DNA of 53,149 nt from contig WYBB01000262.1 in the NCBI GenBank assembly GCA_011526585.1, forward strand, positions 1-53,149. The letters run 5' to 3'. A program made the translations under genes and the position numbers. The stretch comes from Deltaproteobacteria bacterium (GTDB taxonomy: Bacteria; Myxococcota_A; UBA9042; PHBI01). The notes under the pieces were generated by a model. The model was not told where the DNA came from and did not search any database. It saw only the letters and a program-made list of their open reading frames with translations. Shown piece after piece: positions 16,742 through 26,160 of this stretch (its first letter is position 1; each line of letters starts with the position of its first letter).

Positions 16742-19222
16742 TCAGCGCTTCTCTTTGCCGTCGACGTACTCGGCGGTGCGCCAGACCGAGCCGTCCTCGC
16801 GCCACCAGGTCCAGGTGCCGACGCGCTTGCCGCCTTCGTAGGCGCCTTCGCCGCGCTTGTTGCCGTTGGCGTGGTAGGAGGTCCAGACGCCGTGCTCCTC
16901 GCCGTCGACGAAGCTGCCCTCCTCGCGCACCTTGCCGCCCGGGTGGTGGTAGACCCAGCGTCCGGTCTTCTTGCCCGCCTCGTAGCTGCCTTCGGTCTGC
17001 AGGCTCCCGTCCTCGGCCCAGGTCTTCCAAGCGCCGACTTCCACGCCGTCGGCGAACTCGCCCTCGAACTTCTTCGGGCCGCTCGGGTACCAGCCCATCC
17101 AGCGGCCGTGCTCCTTGCCGGCGATGAAGCTGCCCTCGAGCATCTTGTTGCCGCTCGGGTACCAGAAGCTCCACAGACCCTCGCGCTCGCCGTGCACGAA
17201 GCGCCCCTGCTGCTCGCGGTTGCCGTTGGCGTGCCAGAAGATCCACTCGCGCTCGGGGCTCTTGAGCACCTTGCCGGCCGGATCGTCCGCGGCGGGCGCC
17301 TCCGGCTCGGCGCCACTTTCCGTAGTTGTTACAGGACCTTCCGGCGTCCGCTTGTCCTCTTCGGAGCCCTGCTGCCCGACGGCCTCGGGCCCGCCGCCCA
17401 TCACGTCGTCGGCCGGCTCCTCCACACCCTCGGGCGTGCGCGCCGCCCACTGGCAGAGCTCACAGCCGGTCGTGCGCAGGTCGGCGAGGTTCACCCACTC
17501 GCCGCCGGCGTCGACGCACTCCTGGTGACCGGTGCCCTGCTCGATGCCCCCGACGAAGGTCGTCTCGCGCCAGAGCTCGCCGTTCTTCCACCAGAAGCGC
17601 CAGAGCCCCTCGCGCTTGCCGGCGACGTACTCGCCCTCGGCCGCCTTCTCGCCGTTGTCGTGGTACTCGGTCCAGGCGCCGTTTTCGTAGTCGTCCTTCA
17701 TCTCGCCGACCGACTTCGGCACGCCGGTCGCGTAGAACTCGCGCCACTGGCCGGTGCGCTCGCCCTCTTCGCCGTAGGGTCCCTCCCAGGCGACGTGCCC
17801 GTTCGTCCACCACGCCGTCCACGTGCCGGCGCGCCGGTCGCTGCCGGCGAACGCCCCGACGACCTTGATCTGCCCGCTCTCGAACCACCACTTCATCGGG
17901 CCGTTCTTCTGCCCGAGCAGCCACGTCTCCTCGGCGCTCTTGTTGCCGTTTTCGAACCAGGTCGTCCACAGCCCCGACTTCACGCCGTCGGACCAGGTGC
18001 CCGCCTCGCGCGGCCGCCCGTCGTGATAGAACGCGCGCCACGTCCCGGTGCCGTCGACGATCACGCTCTCGCCGTAGAGGGTCTTGCCGTCCTTGCCGAC
18101 CCAGGCGTGCCGCCCGCTGGGCACGCCGCGCACCCAGCGCCCCTCGTGCAGCGGCTCACCCGTCGGGTGCCACTCGCGCTCGAGCCCGTCGAAGCGCCCG
18201 TCCTCGTCGTGCGGCCGCTCCCACCAGCGCGCGCCGTCCTGGTAGTACCCGGTCCACGTCAGAAGGCGCGTGTCCCACGGCGGCATGCCGCGCCGACACC
18301 CCTCCTCGCGGCGCGCGAAGTCGACGGCCCAGCTCGCATCCTCGAGCTTCGCGCACGCCGCCGGCCCGTCGCCGACACGCTGGTCGTCCTTGTACTCGAC
18401 CTCGCGGAAGCGGTGCCCGTTGGTGAAATACTCGGTCCACATGCCCTGACGCAGCCCGTCGACGTACTCACCCTCCTCGACCAGCGCGCGCGTCGGGTCG
18501 TGGTAGAACTTCCAGCGCCCGACGCGCTTGCCCGCCTTGTAGGGCCCCTCGGAAAGCAGCACACCCTCGTCGCTCCACTCGCGAAAGAGGCCTTCCTCCT
18601 GGCCGCCGACGTAGCTCCCCTCCTTGGACTTGAAGCAGCTGCGGTGCCACTCGACATACGCCCCCTCGAGCTTGTCGGCCTTGTAGGTCGCCTCGATCTC
18701 CAGATGCCCGCTCGGGTGGTAGACGTGCCAGGGACCGTCGCGCTGGTCGTCGACGAGGTTCTCCTCGAAGCGCAGCGCGCCGGTGTCCCAGTAGCCCTTG
18801 AACGGCCCCTGCCGCTTGCCCTGCGCGAAGGTGCCCTCCTCCTGGATCTTGCCGTTTTCGTGGAAGCGCAGGCTCTTGCCGTCGAGCACGCCCTGGTCCC
18901 ACACCGCGGCCCAGATCGCGTGGCCGTCCTTGTGGAAGCGCACCCACACGCCCTCCTGCTTGCCGCGGACCGCGCAGCCCTCGTTGTCGTCCTTGTTGTA
19001 CCAGAAGCCGCCGGCCTTCCTGCACCCGGACGCGTCGACGATCTCGCCGGGGAAGAGCTCGGCGAGGTCATCGGGCATGCGATGGGGCTTGGGGCGATCG
19101 TCGCCGTCATCCTCGTCGCCCCAGGTCGGCGGCGGCGGCGCCTGCGCGGAGGCGACGGCGGAGATCGCGGCGCCGACGCCGAGCGCGACGAGGAGCCGGA
19201 GCGGGAGGGCGTGCGCGCGCAT
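16742..19222 (-). CDS. Exported MORN/YwqK-type repeat protein
   Basis: An 826-residue protein with a Sec signal peptide (cleavage near ASAQA, about residue 27). Over 20 repeats of the form G-x-W-x-x-[FY]-x-x-x-G-x-x-x-x-E-G-x-[FY]-x-x-G-x-[RK] cover the length, e.g. REGLWSFWYPSGNKMLEGSF and HGVWTSYHANGNKRGEGAY. These are MORN-like repeats of the YwqK type, giving an extended beta-sheet spiral. A non-repeat insertion near residues 590-690 contains CELC and an acidic, low-complexity linker. The ATG shares one base with the upstream TPR gene's stop (TGATG) and has GGAGGAGGA upstream. Last gene of the MoxR operon; probably periplasmic or surface-exposed, binding protein or membrane. Confidence 0.85.
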   Translation of the reverse strand: MRAHALPLRLLVALGVGAAISAVASAQAPPPPTWGDEDDGDDRPKPHRMPDDLAELFPGEIVDASGCRKAGGFWYNKDDNEGCAVRGKQEGVWVRFHKDGHAIWAAVWDQGVLDGKSLRFHENGKIQEEGTFAQGKRQGPFKGYWDTGALRFEENLVDDQRDGPWHVYHPSGHLEIEATYKADKLEGAYVEWHRSCFKSKEGSYVGGQEEGLFREWSDEGVLLSEGPYKAGKRVGRWKFYHDPTRALVEEGEYVDGLRQGMWTEYFTNGHRFREVEYKDDQRVGDGPAACAKLEDASWAVDFARREEGCRRGMPPWDTRLLTWTGYYQDGARWWERPHDEDGRFDGLEREWHPTGEPLHEGRWVRGVPSGRHAWVGKDGKTLYGESVIVDGTGTWRAFYHDGRPREAGTWSDGVKSGLWTTWFENGNKSAEETWLLGQKNGPMKWWFESGQIKVVGAFAGSDRRAGTWTAWWTNGHVAWEGPYGEEGERTGQWREFYATGVPKSVGEMKDDYENGAWTEYHDNGEKAAEGEYVAGKREGLWRFWWKNGELWRETTFVGGIEQGTGHQECVDAGGEWVNLADLRTTGCELCQWAARTPEGVEEPADDVMGGGPEAVGQQGSEEDKRTPEGPVTTTESGAEPEAPAADDPAGKVLKSPEREWIFWHANGNREQQGRFVHGEREGLWSFWYPSGNKMLEGSFIAGKEHGRWMGWYPSGPKKFEGEFADGVEVGAWKTWAEDGSLQTEGSYEAGKKTGRWVYHHPGGKVREEGSFVDGEEHGVWTSYHANGNKRGEGAYEGGKRVGTWTWWREDGSVWRTAEYVDGKEKR

Positions 19223-21297
19223 CACTCGTCCTCCTCCGGCTTCTTGGTGGCGTCGGGCGCGAGGATCCCCTCGAGCACCTCGTCGGCGTTGGCGCGCACC
19301 GTCGAGCCGTCGAGGCTGTTGATGTCGCGCGAGGTCAGCTCGACCATCGGCGAGAACGCGCCGGCATGGAAGGCGTCGCACGCGAGCGCCGCGTCCTCGT
19401 CGTCCGGACCCGGCCGCTCGAAGACCTTCTCGCCGCAGCCGAGGCGGAAGCCGTCGCTGGTCAGGAGGCACGCCGTAATCTTCTGGCGATCGCCGGCGAC
19501 GTGAACGCGGAACGGGGCGCTGGTGAGATCGGTGTCGAGGCGCGGCGAGTCGAGCAGACGCTCGGCCACCTCAGCGGCGAAGTCTCCGGGATCATGCGTC
19601 ACGGTGGCCGGCACGCGCACGCCGAGCTGCCGCGCCGCCGTCGGGTAGCGGTGCAGGACCTCGCGCAGGAGCGCCACCGCGCGCGGGTTGGCGACCTCGC
19701 CGCGCGCGATGAGTGACGCCGCGACGACGGCGGCGGTGCGCATGCGCAGGAGCACGTTTTCGGGCTGCAGGAGCTCGAGCGCCTCCTCACCGACCGCGAT
19801 GGCGTCGTCGTGCTCGCCGGCGTGGAAGTGCAGCTCGGCGAGCACCGCGCGGTAGTAGCCGTGACCGGCGGCGCCGAGCTGCGGCTCGTCGAGCACGCGC
19901 GCCTCCTCGAGCGCCGCGCGCGCGAGCCCGACGCCGACGATCCGGCCGAGCCAGCCGGCGGTCCAGGGGCGCACGCCGCGCAGGAAGGGGCGGAAGTTGG
20001 TGACGAGGATCTCGTCGCGCGGCGCGAGGTAGAGCAGCGTGCGCTCGACCTCGAACTGCTTGAGCCCGTGCGTGCGCGCCTCGTTCTTGAGATCGAAGCC
20101 GTCCCAGAAGCCGCGCGCCGAGGCGCGCTCCTCCTCGACGCGCTTCATCTGCTCGAGCGCGAGCCAGAACTGCACGCCGCTGGCAAAGCGGATGTCGTCG
20201 AGCGAGACGCTGGTCATGCCGGGGCGGTCGGGGTGCTCGAAGATGTCGCGCACGAGCTTGAGCGCCTCGCTGGTCTTGCCGAGCGAGAGCAGGATCTCGA
20301 CCAGGACCGACTTGTTGTCCTTGTCGAACATCGGGCGGTAGCGCGGCTCGATGCGCGAGCGCATGAGCTTCTTGAAGGCGGAGACCGACTTGTTGAACTC
20401 GCCCTGGTTCAAGTAGAGGTTGGCGAGGTGGTAGTAGCTCGAGGCGGGGCAGTCGTTGAAGTCGGCGCGGATCGCCTTGCGCGCGAGCTCCTCGGCCTCG
20501 GCGAAGCGAAAGAGGGTCATCGCCGACTGCGCGGTGTTGTGGAAGAGGATGCAGGAGCGCTCCTGGGTGGCCTCGATCCCCTGCTTGCCCCAGCGATAGC
20601 TCTCGAGGCGATCGAGGCGCTCGTCGTGGATCGCCATGAGTCCGTTGTAGCCGGAGATGCGCTCGACCAGATCGTCGCGCCTGAGGAGTGAGGTCGCCGC
20701 CGCGATCGCCTCGTCGAGACGGCCGAGCTTCATCAGCGGCCACACGCGGTTGCGCGTGAGCTTGGGGAAGTAGAGCGCGTCGTGCTCGTCGATGGCGGCG
20801 AGCTGTCCTTCGCGATCCTCCATCTCGCCGTGGATCTCGGCGAGCGACTCGAGGATGCGCTTGTGCCACCAGATCGCCGCGTCGTCGGCGGGGCGCGGGC
20901 CGTAGCGCCCGAGCAGCATCGCCTTGGCGCGCTCGACCAGATAGCGCGCGCGCGGGTGGCGCCCCTCCTCGAGGTGGAAGACCTGCGAGAGCACCCAGGT
21001 CGCGAGGAACGAGTCGGGCCGATCCTTCAGGATCTTCTCGGCCAGCTCGCGCGCGCGGATCGGCTTGTCGGCCTCGAGCGCGGCCAGCGCCTCGCGCTCC
21101 TCGGCGTCGCCGTTGAGCATCGGATCGTCGCTGCCGGGTGCGCCGAAGCTCAGGAGCGCGCCGAGGGGCTGCGCGTGCGCGGGCGGGGTGGCTAGCGCGA
21201 GCGCGAGCGCGAGGGCGAGCGGCAGGGCGAGGGCGAGCGTGCGCACCCGGGTGGCCGGGAGCGGGAGGAGGAGCGGGAGCGGGAGCGGATGGGGCAT
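19222..21297 (-). CDS. Exported TPR-repeat protein
   Basis: A 691-residue protein with an odd signal peptide made almost only of Leu, Ala and Pro (an ALALALALAL core, encoded by repeats of a GC-rich hexamer near 21196-21240). TPR-type helical pairs follow: EADKPIRARELAEKILKDRPDSFLATWVLSQVF, LFRFAEAEELARKAI, YYHLANLYLNQGEFNKSVSAFKKLM and others. The C-terminal third (about 500-691) is less clearly repetitive and includes a small cysteine-containing domain. It is likely periplasmic, bound to partners made by the same operon. The ATG at 21297 follows the MoxR stop by 17 bases. No enzyme signature seen. Confidence 0.82.
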   Translation of the reverse strand: MPHPLPLPLLLPLPATRVRTLALALPLALALALALATPPAHAQPLGALLSFGAPGSDDPMLNGDAEEREALAALEADKPIRARELAEKILKDRPDSFLATWVLSQVFHLEEGRHPRARYLVERAKAMLLGRYGPRPADDAAIWWHKRILESLAEIHGEMEDREGQLAAIDEHDALYFPKLTRNRVWPLMKLGRLDEAIAAATSLLRRDDLVERISGYNGLMAIHDERLDRLESYRWGKQGIEATQERSCILFHNTAQSAMTLFRFAEAEELARKAIRADFNDCPASSYYHLANLYLNQGEFNKSVSAFKKLMRSRIEPRYRPMFDKDNKSVLVEILLSLGKTSEALKLVRDIFEHPDRPGMTSVSLDDIRFASGVQFWLALEQMKRVEEERASARGFWDGFDLKNEARTHGLKQFEVERTLLYLAPRDEILVTNFRPFLRGVRPWTAGWLGRIVGVGLARAALEEARVLDEPQLGAAGHGYYRAVLAELHFHAGEHDDAIAVGEEALELLQPENVLLRMRTAAVVAASLIARGEVANPRAVALLREVLHRYPTAARQLGVRVPATVTHDPGDFAAEVAERLLDSPRLDTDLTSAPFRVHVAGDRQKITACLLTSDGFRLGCGEKVFERPGPDDEDAALACDAFHAGAFSPMVELTSRDINSLDGSTVRANADEVLEGILAPDATKKPEEDE

Positions 21298-21314
21298 CGT
21301 GGTGGGCGGGGGCC

Positions 21315-22400
21315 TCAGCGGCCGCGCAGGGCGTTCTTGGCGAGGGTGTCGAGCGGCTGCTTGATCACCTCGTGGATCACGGTGGCGACGTCCTCGACGC
21401 CGGGCACGAGCTCCATGCGGTGCTGGAAGATCGGCACGACGAGGTGCTCGATGTCCTCCGGCGCGACGAAGTCCCGGCCGCGCAGCATGGCCAGCGTCTG
21501 CAGCGCCGGGATGGCCAGGACCAGCGAGCGCGTCGACACGCCCTGGAGCACGCGCTTGTCGGCGCGCAGCGAACGGGCGATGTCGACCAGGCACTCCTGC
21601 ACCGCGGGCGAGACGAAGACGCTCTGGCGGATGAGGCGGCGCGCGTCGACGATCTCGGTGCGCGCGACCTTGGGCAGCCGCGTCGGCTCGCGCAGCGATC
21701 CCCAGGTGCGCAGGACCTCGAGCTCGGCGTCGCGCTCGATGTGGCGCATCTTGATCTTGAAGAGGAAGCGGTCGAGCTGGGCCAGCGGCAGGGGGTAGGT
21801 GCCGACGGCGTCGAGCGGGTTCTGCGTCGCGATGACGAAGAAGAGCTTGTCGAGCTTGTGGGTGGTGTTGTCGATGGTGACCTGCTTTTCGGCCATCGCC
21901 TCGAGCAGCGCCGACTGCACCTTGGGCGTGGTGCGGTTGATCTCGTCGACCAGGAGCACGTAGGCGAAGATCGGGCCGCGCCGGAAGTGGAAGCTGCCCG
22001 AGTCGGGGTCGAAGACCATGACGCCGGTGATGTCCGAGGGCAGGAGATCCGGCGTGAACTGCACGCGGCGGAACTCGGGCAGGCGCTGGTCGGCCTCTTC
22101 GGGGGAGTGGTCGTCGCTGATGGCGTTGCCGAGCGCGTTGGCGAGCGTGGTCTTGCCCGAGCCGGGGTAGTCCTCGAGCAGCACGTGGCCGTCGCCGAAG
22201 AGCGCGATCAAGACGAGCTCGATCACGTCGTCGCGCCCCATGACGTTGTCGCGCATCCAGGCGCGCACGCGCTCGGCGATCTGGCGCACGTCGGCGAGCG
22301 TGCCCGGCCCGGTCGCGGGCGCGGCGGAGGGAGACACGGCCGGCGGGGCGGCGAGCGCGGCGGCGAGCGGGGCGGGCGGGTTGTCGAAGGCTGTGGACAC
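21315..22400 (-). CDS. MoxR-family AAA+ ATPase
   Basis: A 361-residue cytoplasmic ATPase. An Ala/Pro-rich N-terminus is followed by the AAA core: Walker A PGSGKT (79-84), Walker B LLVDEINR (149-156), sensor-1 ATQNP, and the C-terminal lid. MoxR ATPases act as chaperones that mature partner complexes and are typically encoded with DUF58 and transglutaminase-like proteins, as here. The start is GTG at 22400, with AGGAG six bases upstream, 25 bases after the transglutaminase gene. It presumably drives assembly or activation of the membrane proteins of this operon. Confidence 0.93.
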   Translation of the reverse strand: MSTAFDNPPAPLAAALAAPPAVSPSAAPATGPGTLADVRQIAERVRAWMRDNVMGRDDVIELVLIALFGDGHVLLEDYPGSGKTTLANALGNAISDDHSPEEADQRLPEFRRVQFTPDLLPSDITGVMVFDPDSGSFHFRRGPIFAYVLLVDEINRTTPKVQSALLEAMAEKQVTIDNTTHKLDKLFFVIATQNPLDAVGTYPLPLAQLDRFLFKIKMRHIERDAELEVLRTWGSLREPTRLPKVARTEIVDARRLIRQSVFVSPAVQECLVDIARSLRADKRVLQGVSTRSLVLAIPALQTLAMLRGRDFVAPEDIEHLVVPIFQHRMELVPGVEDVATVIHEVIKQPLDTLAKNALRGR

Positions 22401-22425
22401 GAGGTGCTCCTGTCGGCACGGACGA

Positions 22426-24669
22426 TCAGCGCGAGATGAGCCAACCGATCGGGTTGAGGTGGGCGGCGAGGCGCTTGTACCAGGGCAAGGACCGGCCGAG
22501 GTCGTGCTGGACCGCGCGCAGGTGCTCGCGAGCCTGGGCGGCGGTCGCGGCGGGTGAGCCGGCGCCGAGCGCGGCGCGGTAGTGGGTCATCGTGAGCGGG
22601 CGCAGGTTGGGCGTGAGCGCGTGCACGCGATCGGCGAAGCGCTCGCGCGTCTCGCCGGCGTGGCGGACGACGCCGAGGTCGGCGAGGTTGTCGAGGGCGG
22701 CGCGCATCGCCCAGCGGTGGGCGGTCTCGGCGGAGACGAAACGCCAGAGCAGGCGGCGCGCGAACTTGACCAGGTAGGCCGAGACGAGCACGCCGCCCGA
22801 GACGATGGCGAGGATGAGGAGGATGAGGCCCCAGGGGAACGGGGTCTTCTTGCCGGTGGCGGACATGCCGCCGGTCGGATCGTTGCGCGCGATCTCGCCG
22901 AGCATCGAGGCGAGGTCCTGGTCGACGATCTCCTGGGGCGGCTCGTCGGACTGCTCGGGGTAGACGTCGAAGGTGACCCAGCCGATCCCCTCGAGGTGGA
23001 TCTCGGGCCAGGCGTGGGCCATGCTGCCGAGGATGAGCATCGAGCTGCCGCTGCCGCGGCGCGCGGTGTCGACGCCGTAGCCGACCGCGACGCGCGCGGC
23101 GATCCCCTGCGAGCGCATGAGGAAGACGGCGGCGTGGGCGAAGTGCACGCAGTAGCCGCGCATCGATCCGAAGAGGAAGGAGGCGGTCGGATCGACCTCG
23201 TCCTTGTGGGTCTCCTTGAGGGTGTAGAAGCCTTCCTTCTCGAGGTAGCGCTTGATGATGAACGCGCGCAGGAGGTCGTCGTCGAGGAAGCGCGGATCGA
23301 GGTCGCGCAGGAGCTCGTCGGCGAGCGCCATATATCTGGGATCATTGGGGTATTCGGTGTAGTGCCGGCGCGTCTCCTCGTCCCAGGAGTCGGGCACCGA
23401 GCGGCGACCGACCATGCGGCGCCACTCGGCGTCGAGCGCCAGCGAGGTGACCTGATAGGCGGCGACGAAGAGGTTCGGGTTGGGGTTGTCGAGCGGGGAG
23501 ACCTCGGTGGCGTGCGAGAGCGCGACCGGCTGCGGGTGGTCGGCGATGAGGAACATCGAGGTCGGCACGCCCTTGTGGAAGGCAGCCTCGGGCGGGTTCT
23601 CGGCGGCGATCGCGCCCGCGGTCGGAAAGCGCGTGATGACGTCGCGGTCGAAGCGGCCGGTGGTGTCGGCGGTGAGGTGCGTCTGATCGAAGGTCGAGAG
23701 CACCTGCTGGCGGAAGTAGAGGACCGGCTCCTCGGGCTCGAAGTCGTCGTGGAAGGTGACGACGGCGACCGGCTGGGGAGGCGGGCGACGCGAGTTCTTG
23801 GAAAACGGTGACTTGGAGCTGCCCGAGCCGCCGCCCTTGCCGTCCTGGTCCTTGTCGGGCTTGCCGTCGCCGTCCTCGTCCTCGTCGGGGTCGGCGTCCT
23901 CGTCGCCCTCGCCCGGCATGAGGTCGGCGGTCGGCGGGGCGGCGTCGGCCTTGGGCGGCTCGCGGTTGTTGAGGATGACGAAGACGACGACGCCGACGAC
24001 GGCGGCGAGCAGGAACGAGACGAGGCCCTTGCCGGCGCCGGGGCGGCGCAGCGCCATCAGGAGGCCGAAGACCATGAGCGCGACGCCGAAGGCCTTGAGG
24101 AAGACGACCGGGTCCCAGCCGAGCGAGAAGAGCGTGTCGGCGAACCAATAGGGGCGGTTGATCTGGAGGCCGCGGTGCTCGACCAGCGTATAGCTGGCGA
24201 CGGCGACGACGGCGATGATCTCGAAGACCGCGACGACGCGGTAGCGCTTGGCGAAGAAGCGCAGGAAGAAGAGCAGGCCGAGCGTGGCGAGGCCCATGCT
24301 CAGGATGTCGGAGGTGTAGATCGTGCCGTCGACGCCGAGCGCCATCGCGACCGAGGTCGTCTCGCGCACCCAGACCGAGAGCGCCTGCGACACCGCGCCG
24401 AAGGACAGGCCGATCACCAGGACGGCGAGCGAGCGCATCTCGGCGCGGTAGGCGCGCTGGGCGAGCACGGTGGCGAGGACGACCGCGACCGAGAAGGCGA
24501 CGAAGCCGACCGGCGTGGCGATCGGGTGATAGGCCTGCACGCAGGCGAAGGCGCCGACGTAGAGCAGGACCTTGACGATCTGCACGAGGGTCGACTCGGC
24601 GGCGGGCGCCGGGGCGCGCGTGGCCGCGGCGGGCCGGCCGTAGGCGTGGGCGGGCAGCGCGACGCTCAT
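22426..24669 (-). CDS. Membrane-anchored transglutaminase-like protein (TgpA/DUF3488 type)
   Basis: A 747-residue membrane protein. Six to seven N-terminal helices span residues about 25-230. An Asp/Glu/Lys-rich linker (about 240-290) follows, then a periplasmic transglutaminase core with catalytic Cys507 (GYCVHF), His552 (AHAWPE) and Asp568 (FDVYPE), one more helix (about 620-645) and a cytoplasmic helical tail. The complete triad predicts an active thiol enzyme (peptidase or cross-linker). The ATG overlaps the DUF58 stop by four bases (ATGA). Its cognate DUF58 and MoxR proteins flank it. Substrate unknown, possibly the exported TPR/MORN proteins downstream or cell-wall peptides. Confidence 0.9.
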   Translation of the reverse strand: MSVALPAHAYGRPAAATRAPAPAAESTLVQIVKVLLYVGAFACVQAYHPIATPVGFVAFSVAVVLATVLAQRAYRAEMRSLAVLVIGLSFGAVSQALSVWVRETTSVAMALGVDGTIYTSDILSMGLATLGLLFFLRFFAKRYRVVAVFEIIAVVAVASYTLVEHRGLQINRPYWFADTLFSLGWDPVVFLKAFGVALMVFGLLMALRRPGAGKGLVSFLLAAVVGVVVFVILNNREPPKADAAPPTADLMPGEGDEDADPDEDEDGDGKPDKDQDGKGGGSGSSKSPFSKNSRRPPPQPVAVVTFHDDFEPEEPVLYFRQQVLSTFDQTHLTADTTGRFDRDVITRFPTAGAIAAENPPEAAFHKGVPTSMFLIADHPQPVALSHATEVSPLDNPNPNLFVAAYQVTSLALDAEWRRMVGRRSVPDSWDEETRRHYTEYPNDPRYMALADELLRDLDPRFLDDDLLRAFIIKRYLEKEGFYTLKETHKDEVDPTASFLFGSMRGYCVHFAHAAVFLMRSQGIAARVAVGYGVDTARRGSGSSMLILGSMAHAWPEIHLEGIGWVTFDVYPEQSDEPPQEIVDQDLASMLGEIARNDPTGGMSATGKKTPFPWGLILLILAIVSGGVLVSAYLVKFARRLLWRFVSAETAHRWAMRAALDNLADLGVVRHAGETRERFADRVHALTPNLRPLTMTHYRAALGAGSPAATAAQAREHLRAVQHDLGRSLPWYKRLAAHLNPIGWLISR

Positions 24670-25976
24670 CCGAGCGACCTCCAGGCCTCGATGCCGTGCT
24701 GGTCGATGGCCGCGCCGGTCTGACGGTGCAGGATGCGCAGCTCGACGCCGGCGCCGCGCAGGCGATCGTAGACCGCCGGCACCTCGTCGAGGCCACCGGC
24801 GGCGCGCGCGCGACGGAAGAGCAGGCGCGCGAGGCGGCGGGGCGGGCGGCGCTCGAGCTGGCCATCGACGGTCATGACGACGGTCGGCGGCAGCGGGAGG
24901 CGGCGCGCGGCGGCGACGACCTTGTCGACCCAGGCGCCGTCGGACGAAGGCGCGAAGACGACGAGGTTGTCGAGGCGGCCGCGGTCGACCGAGCGCAGGA
25001 GCGGGGCGAGCGAGTCGGCGCCGCTCGAGCGGAAGGCCTGCGACTCGATGACCTGCTCGATCGCCTCGCCCACGTTGGAGGTCGGGCGGGTGGAGCCCTC
25101 GGCGGCGAAGACGAAGTCGGCGCCGAGCAGCCCCTCCTCGAGGAAGAGGCGCGCGGTCGAGGCGGAGGGCTCGTCGTTGGCGCCGGCGACGAAGAAGCCG
25201 ACCATCGCGGGCTTGGGGGCGATGGCGCGCTCGGGCTCGCGCACCATGAGCTTGCGCGAGCGGGCGAAGACCTTCCAGAGGATGTGGCGCACGGGGTCGC
25301 CGGCGGCGTAGCGGCGCATCTCGACGAGCTCACCCTTGGGCTGGCCGGAGGGGTGCGAGTAGCCGTCGTCGGTGGCGCGGCGGATGGCCAGGGTGAGGTC
25401 GGCGCGGCCGGGCACGGGCTGGATGCGCAGCGTGGTCGCCCAGCGATGAGGGAAGCGCAGGCGGGCGAGGCCGAAGACGTCCTGCACGGTGAAGCGGCGG
25501 GCGACCGTGAGGAAGCGGCCGCGCTCGAGCGGGGTGACGTGCTCGCGGAAGTGGGCGCCGTCGGGGGTGAGGCGCACGGCGACGGCGGCGGGCTCGAGCC
25601 AGTCGAAGGAGACCTCGGACACGGCGAGCCAGCGGAAGCGGTAGCAGCGAAAGGCGCTCTCGTGCTCGACGCCGACGGTGAGCGACTCGGGCAGGCCGAC
25701 GGGCTTGTGACGGAGCGAGAGGTGGAGCGCCAGGGCGTTGACGAGCACGGCGAGGAGCGAGAGCGCGACCAGGCCCATCATGGTGAGGCCGACGCCGAGG
25801 AGCACGAAGTCGGCCTCCTTCTCGGCGAACTCGAAGTAGACGACGGCGCCGACGACCGCGAGCAGGACGCCGGCGGGGGTGAGCGGGAAGAGATCGGCGA
25901 GGGTGGAGAGCGCGCGGCGGGCGCGGCTCTTCCAGGGTGCGGCGGGTCGGTCGGGCGCGAGTCGTTTGCGAGCCAT
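24666..25976 (-). CDS. DUF58-domain protein
   Basis: A 436-residue protein with two transmembrane helices near residues 30-82, a beta-rich region, then the DUF58 signature GELVEMRRYAAGDPVRHILWKV (about 215-236) followed by RSRKLMVRE. The C-terminus is a VWA-like domain that may sit partly in the cytoplasm. DUF58 proteins are standard partners of MoxR ATPases; their biochemical role is unclear but they are thought to bridge the ATPase to membrane complexes. First gene of the five-gene operon. The start at 25976 is set by the frame and a GGAA element upstream. Confidence 0.9.
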   Translation of the reverse strand: MARKRLAPDRPAAPWKSRARRALSTLADLFPLTPAGVLLAVVGAVVYFEFAEKEADFVLLGVGLTMMGLVALSLLAVLVNALALHLSLRHKPVGLPESLTVGVEHESAFRCYRFRWLAVSEVSFDWLEPAAVAVRLTPDGAHFREHVTPLERGRFLTVARRFTVQDVFGLARLRFPHRWATTLRIQPVPGRADLTLAIRRATDDGYSHPSGQPKGELVEMRRYAAGDPVRHILWKVFARSRKLMVREPERAIAPKPAMVGFFVAGANDEPSASTARLFLEEGLLGADFVFAAEGSTRPTSNVGEAIEQVIESQAFRSSGADSLAPLLRSVDRGRLDNLVVFAPSSDGAWVDKVVAAARRLPLPPTVVMTVDGQLERRPPRRLARLLFRRARAAGGLDEVPAVYDRLRGAGVELRILHRQTGAAIDQHGIEAWRSLG

Positions 25977-26026
25977 CTCATTCCAGGGACGCGGAAGGCC
26001 CCGTTCGTGAAAACATGACCGCGCAC

Positions 26027-26035
26027 CCTATAACA
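26027..26035 (-). promoter_or_regulatory. Extended -10 promoter of the DUF58-MoxR operon
   Basis: Minus strand TGTTATAGG (TG-n-TATAGG) lies about 50 bases before the DUF58 ATG. No good -35 is seen, which fits an extended -10. On the plus strand the same bases give TATAAC (26029-26034), a possible divergent -10 for the acetyltransferase gene. Confidence 0.35.
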
Positions 26036-26160
26036 TGGTTGCGCGGACCCCGCGATGCAACCGCGCACGGGTTGGCCGTCTTCCCCGGCGGCGAGGAGGG
26101 CGACGCCGAGGCGTGGTGCGCGCGGCTGGGACGAGGGGCCGGCACGTGGTACGAGTCCGC

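Noticed and set aside
16295..19504. 1,069-residue open frame on the plus strand opposite the MORN gene
   Set aside because: Composed of Pro/Ala/Leu/Arg/Val typical of antisense frames in GC-rich DNA. The opposite strand has clear MORN repeats, a signal peptide and coupled starts.
26027..26034. TATAAC as promoter of the acetyltransferase gene
   Set aside because: No -35 at a usable distance and over 120 bases to the start codon. Mentioned only as an overlap with the minus-strand extended -10.
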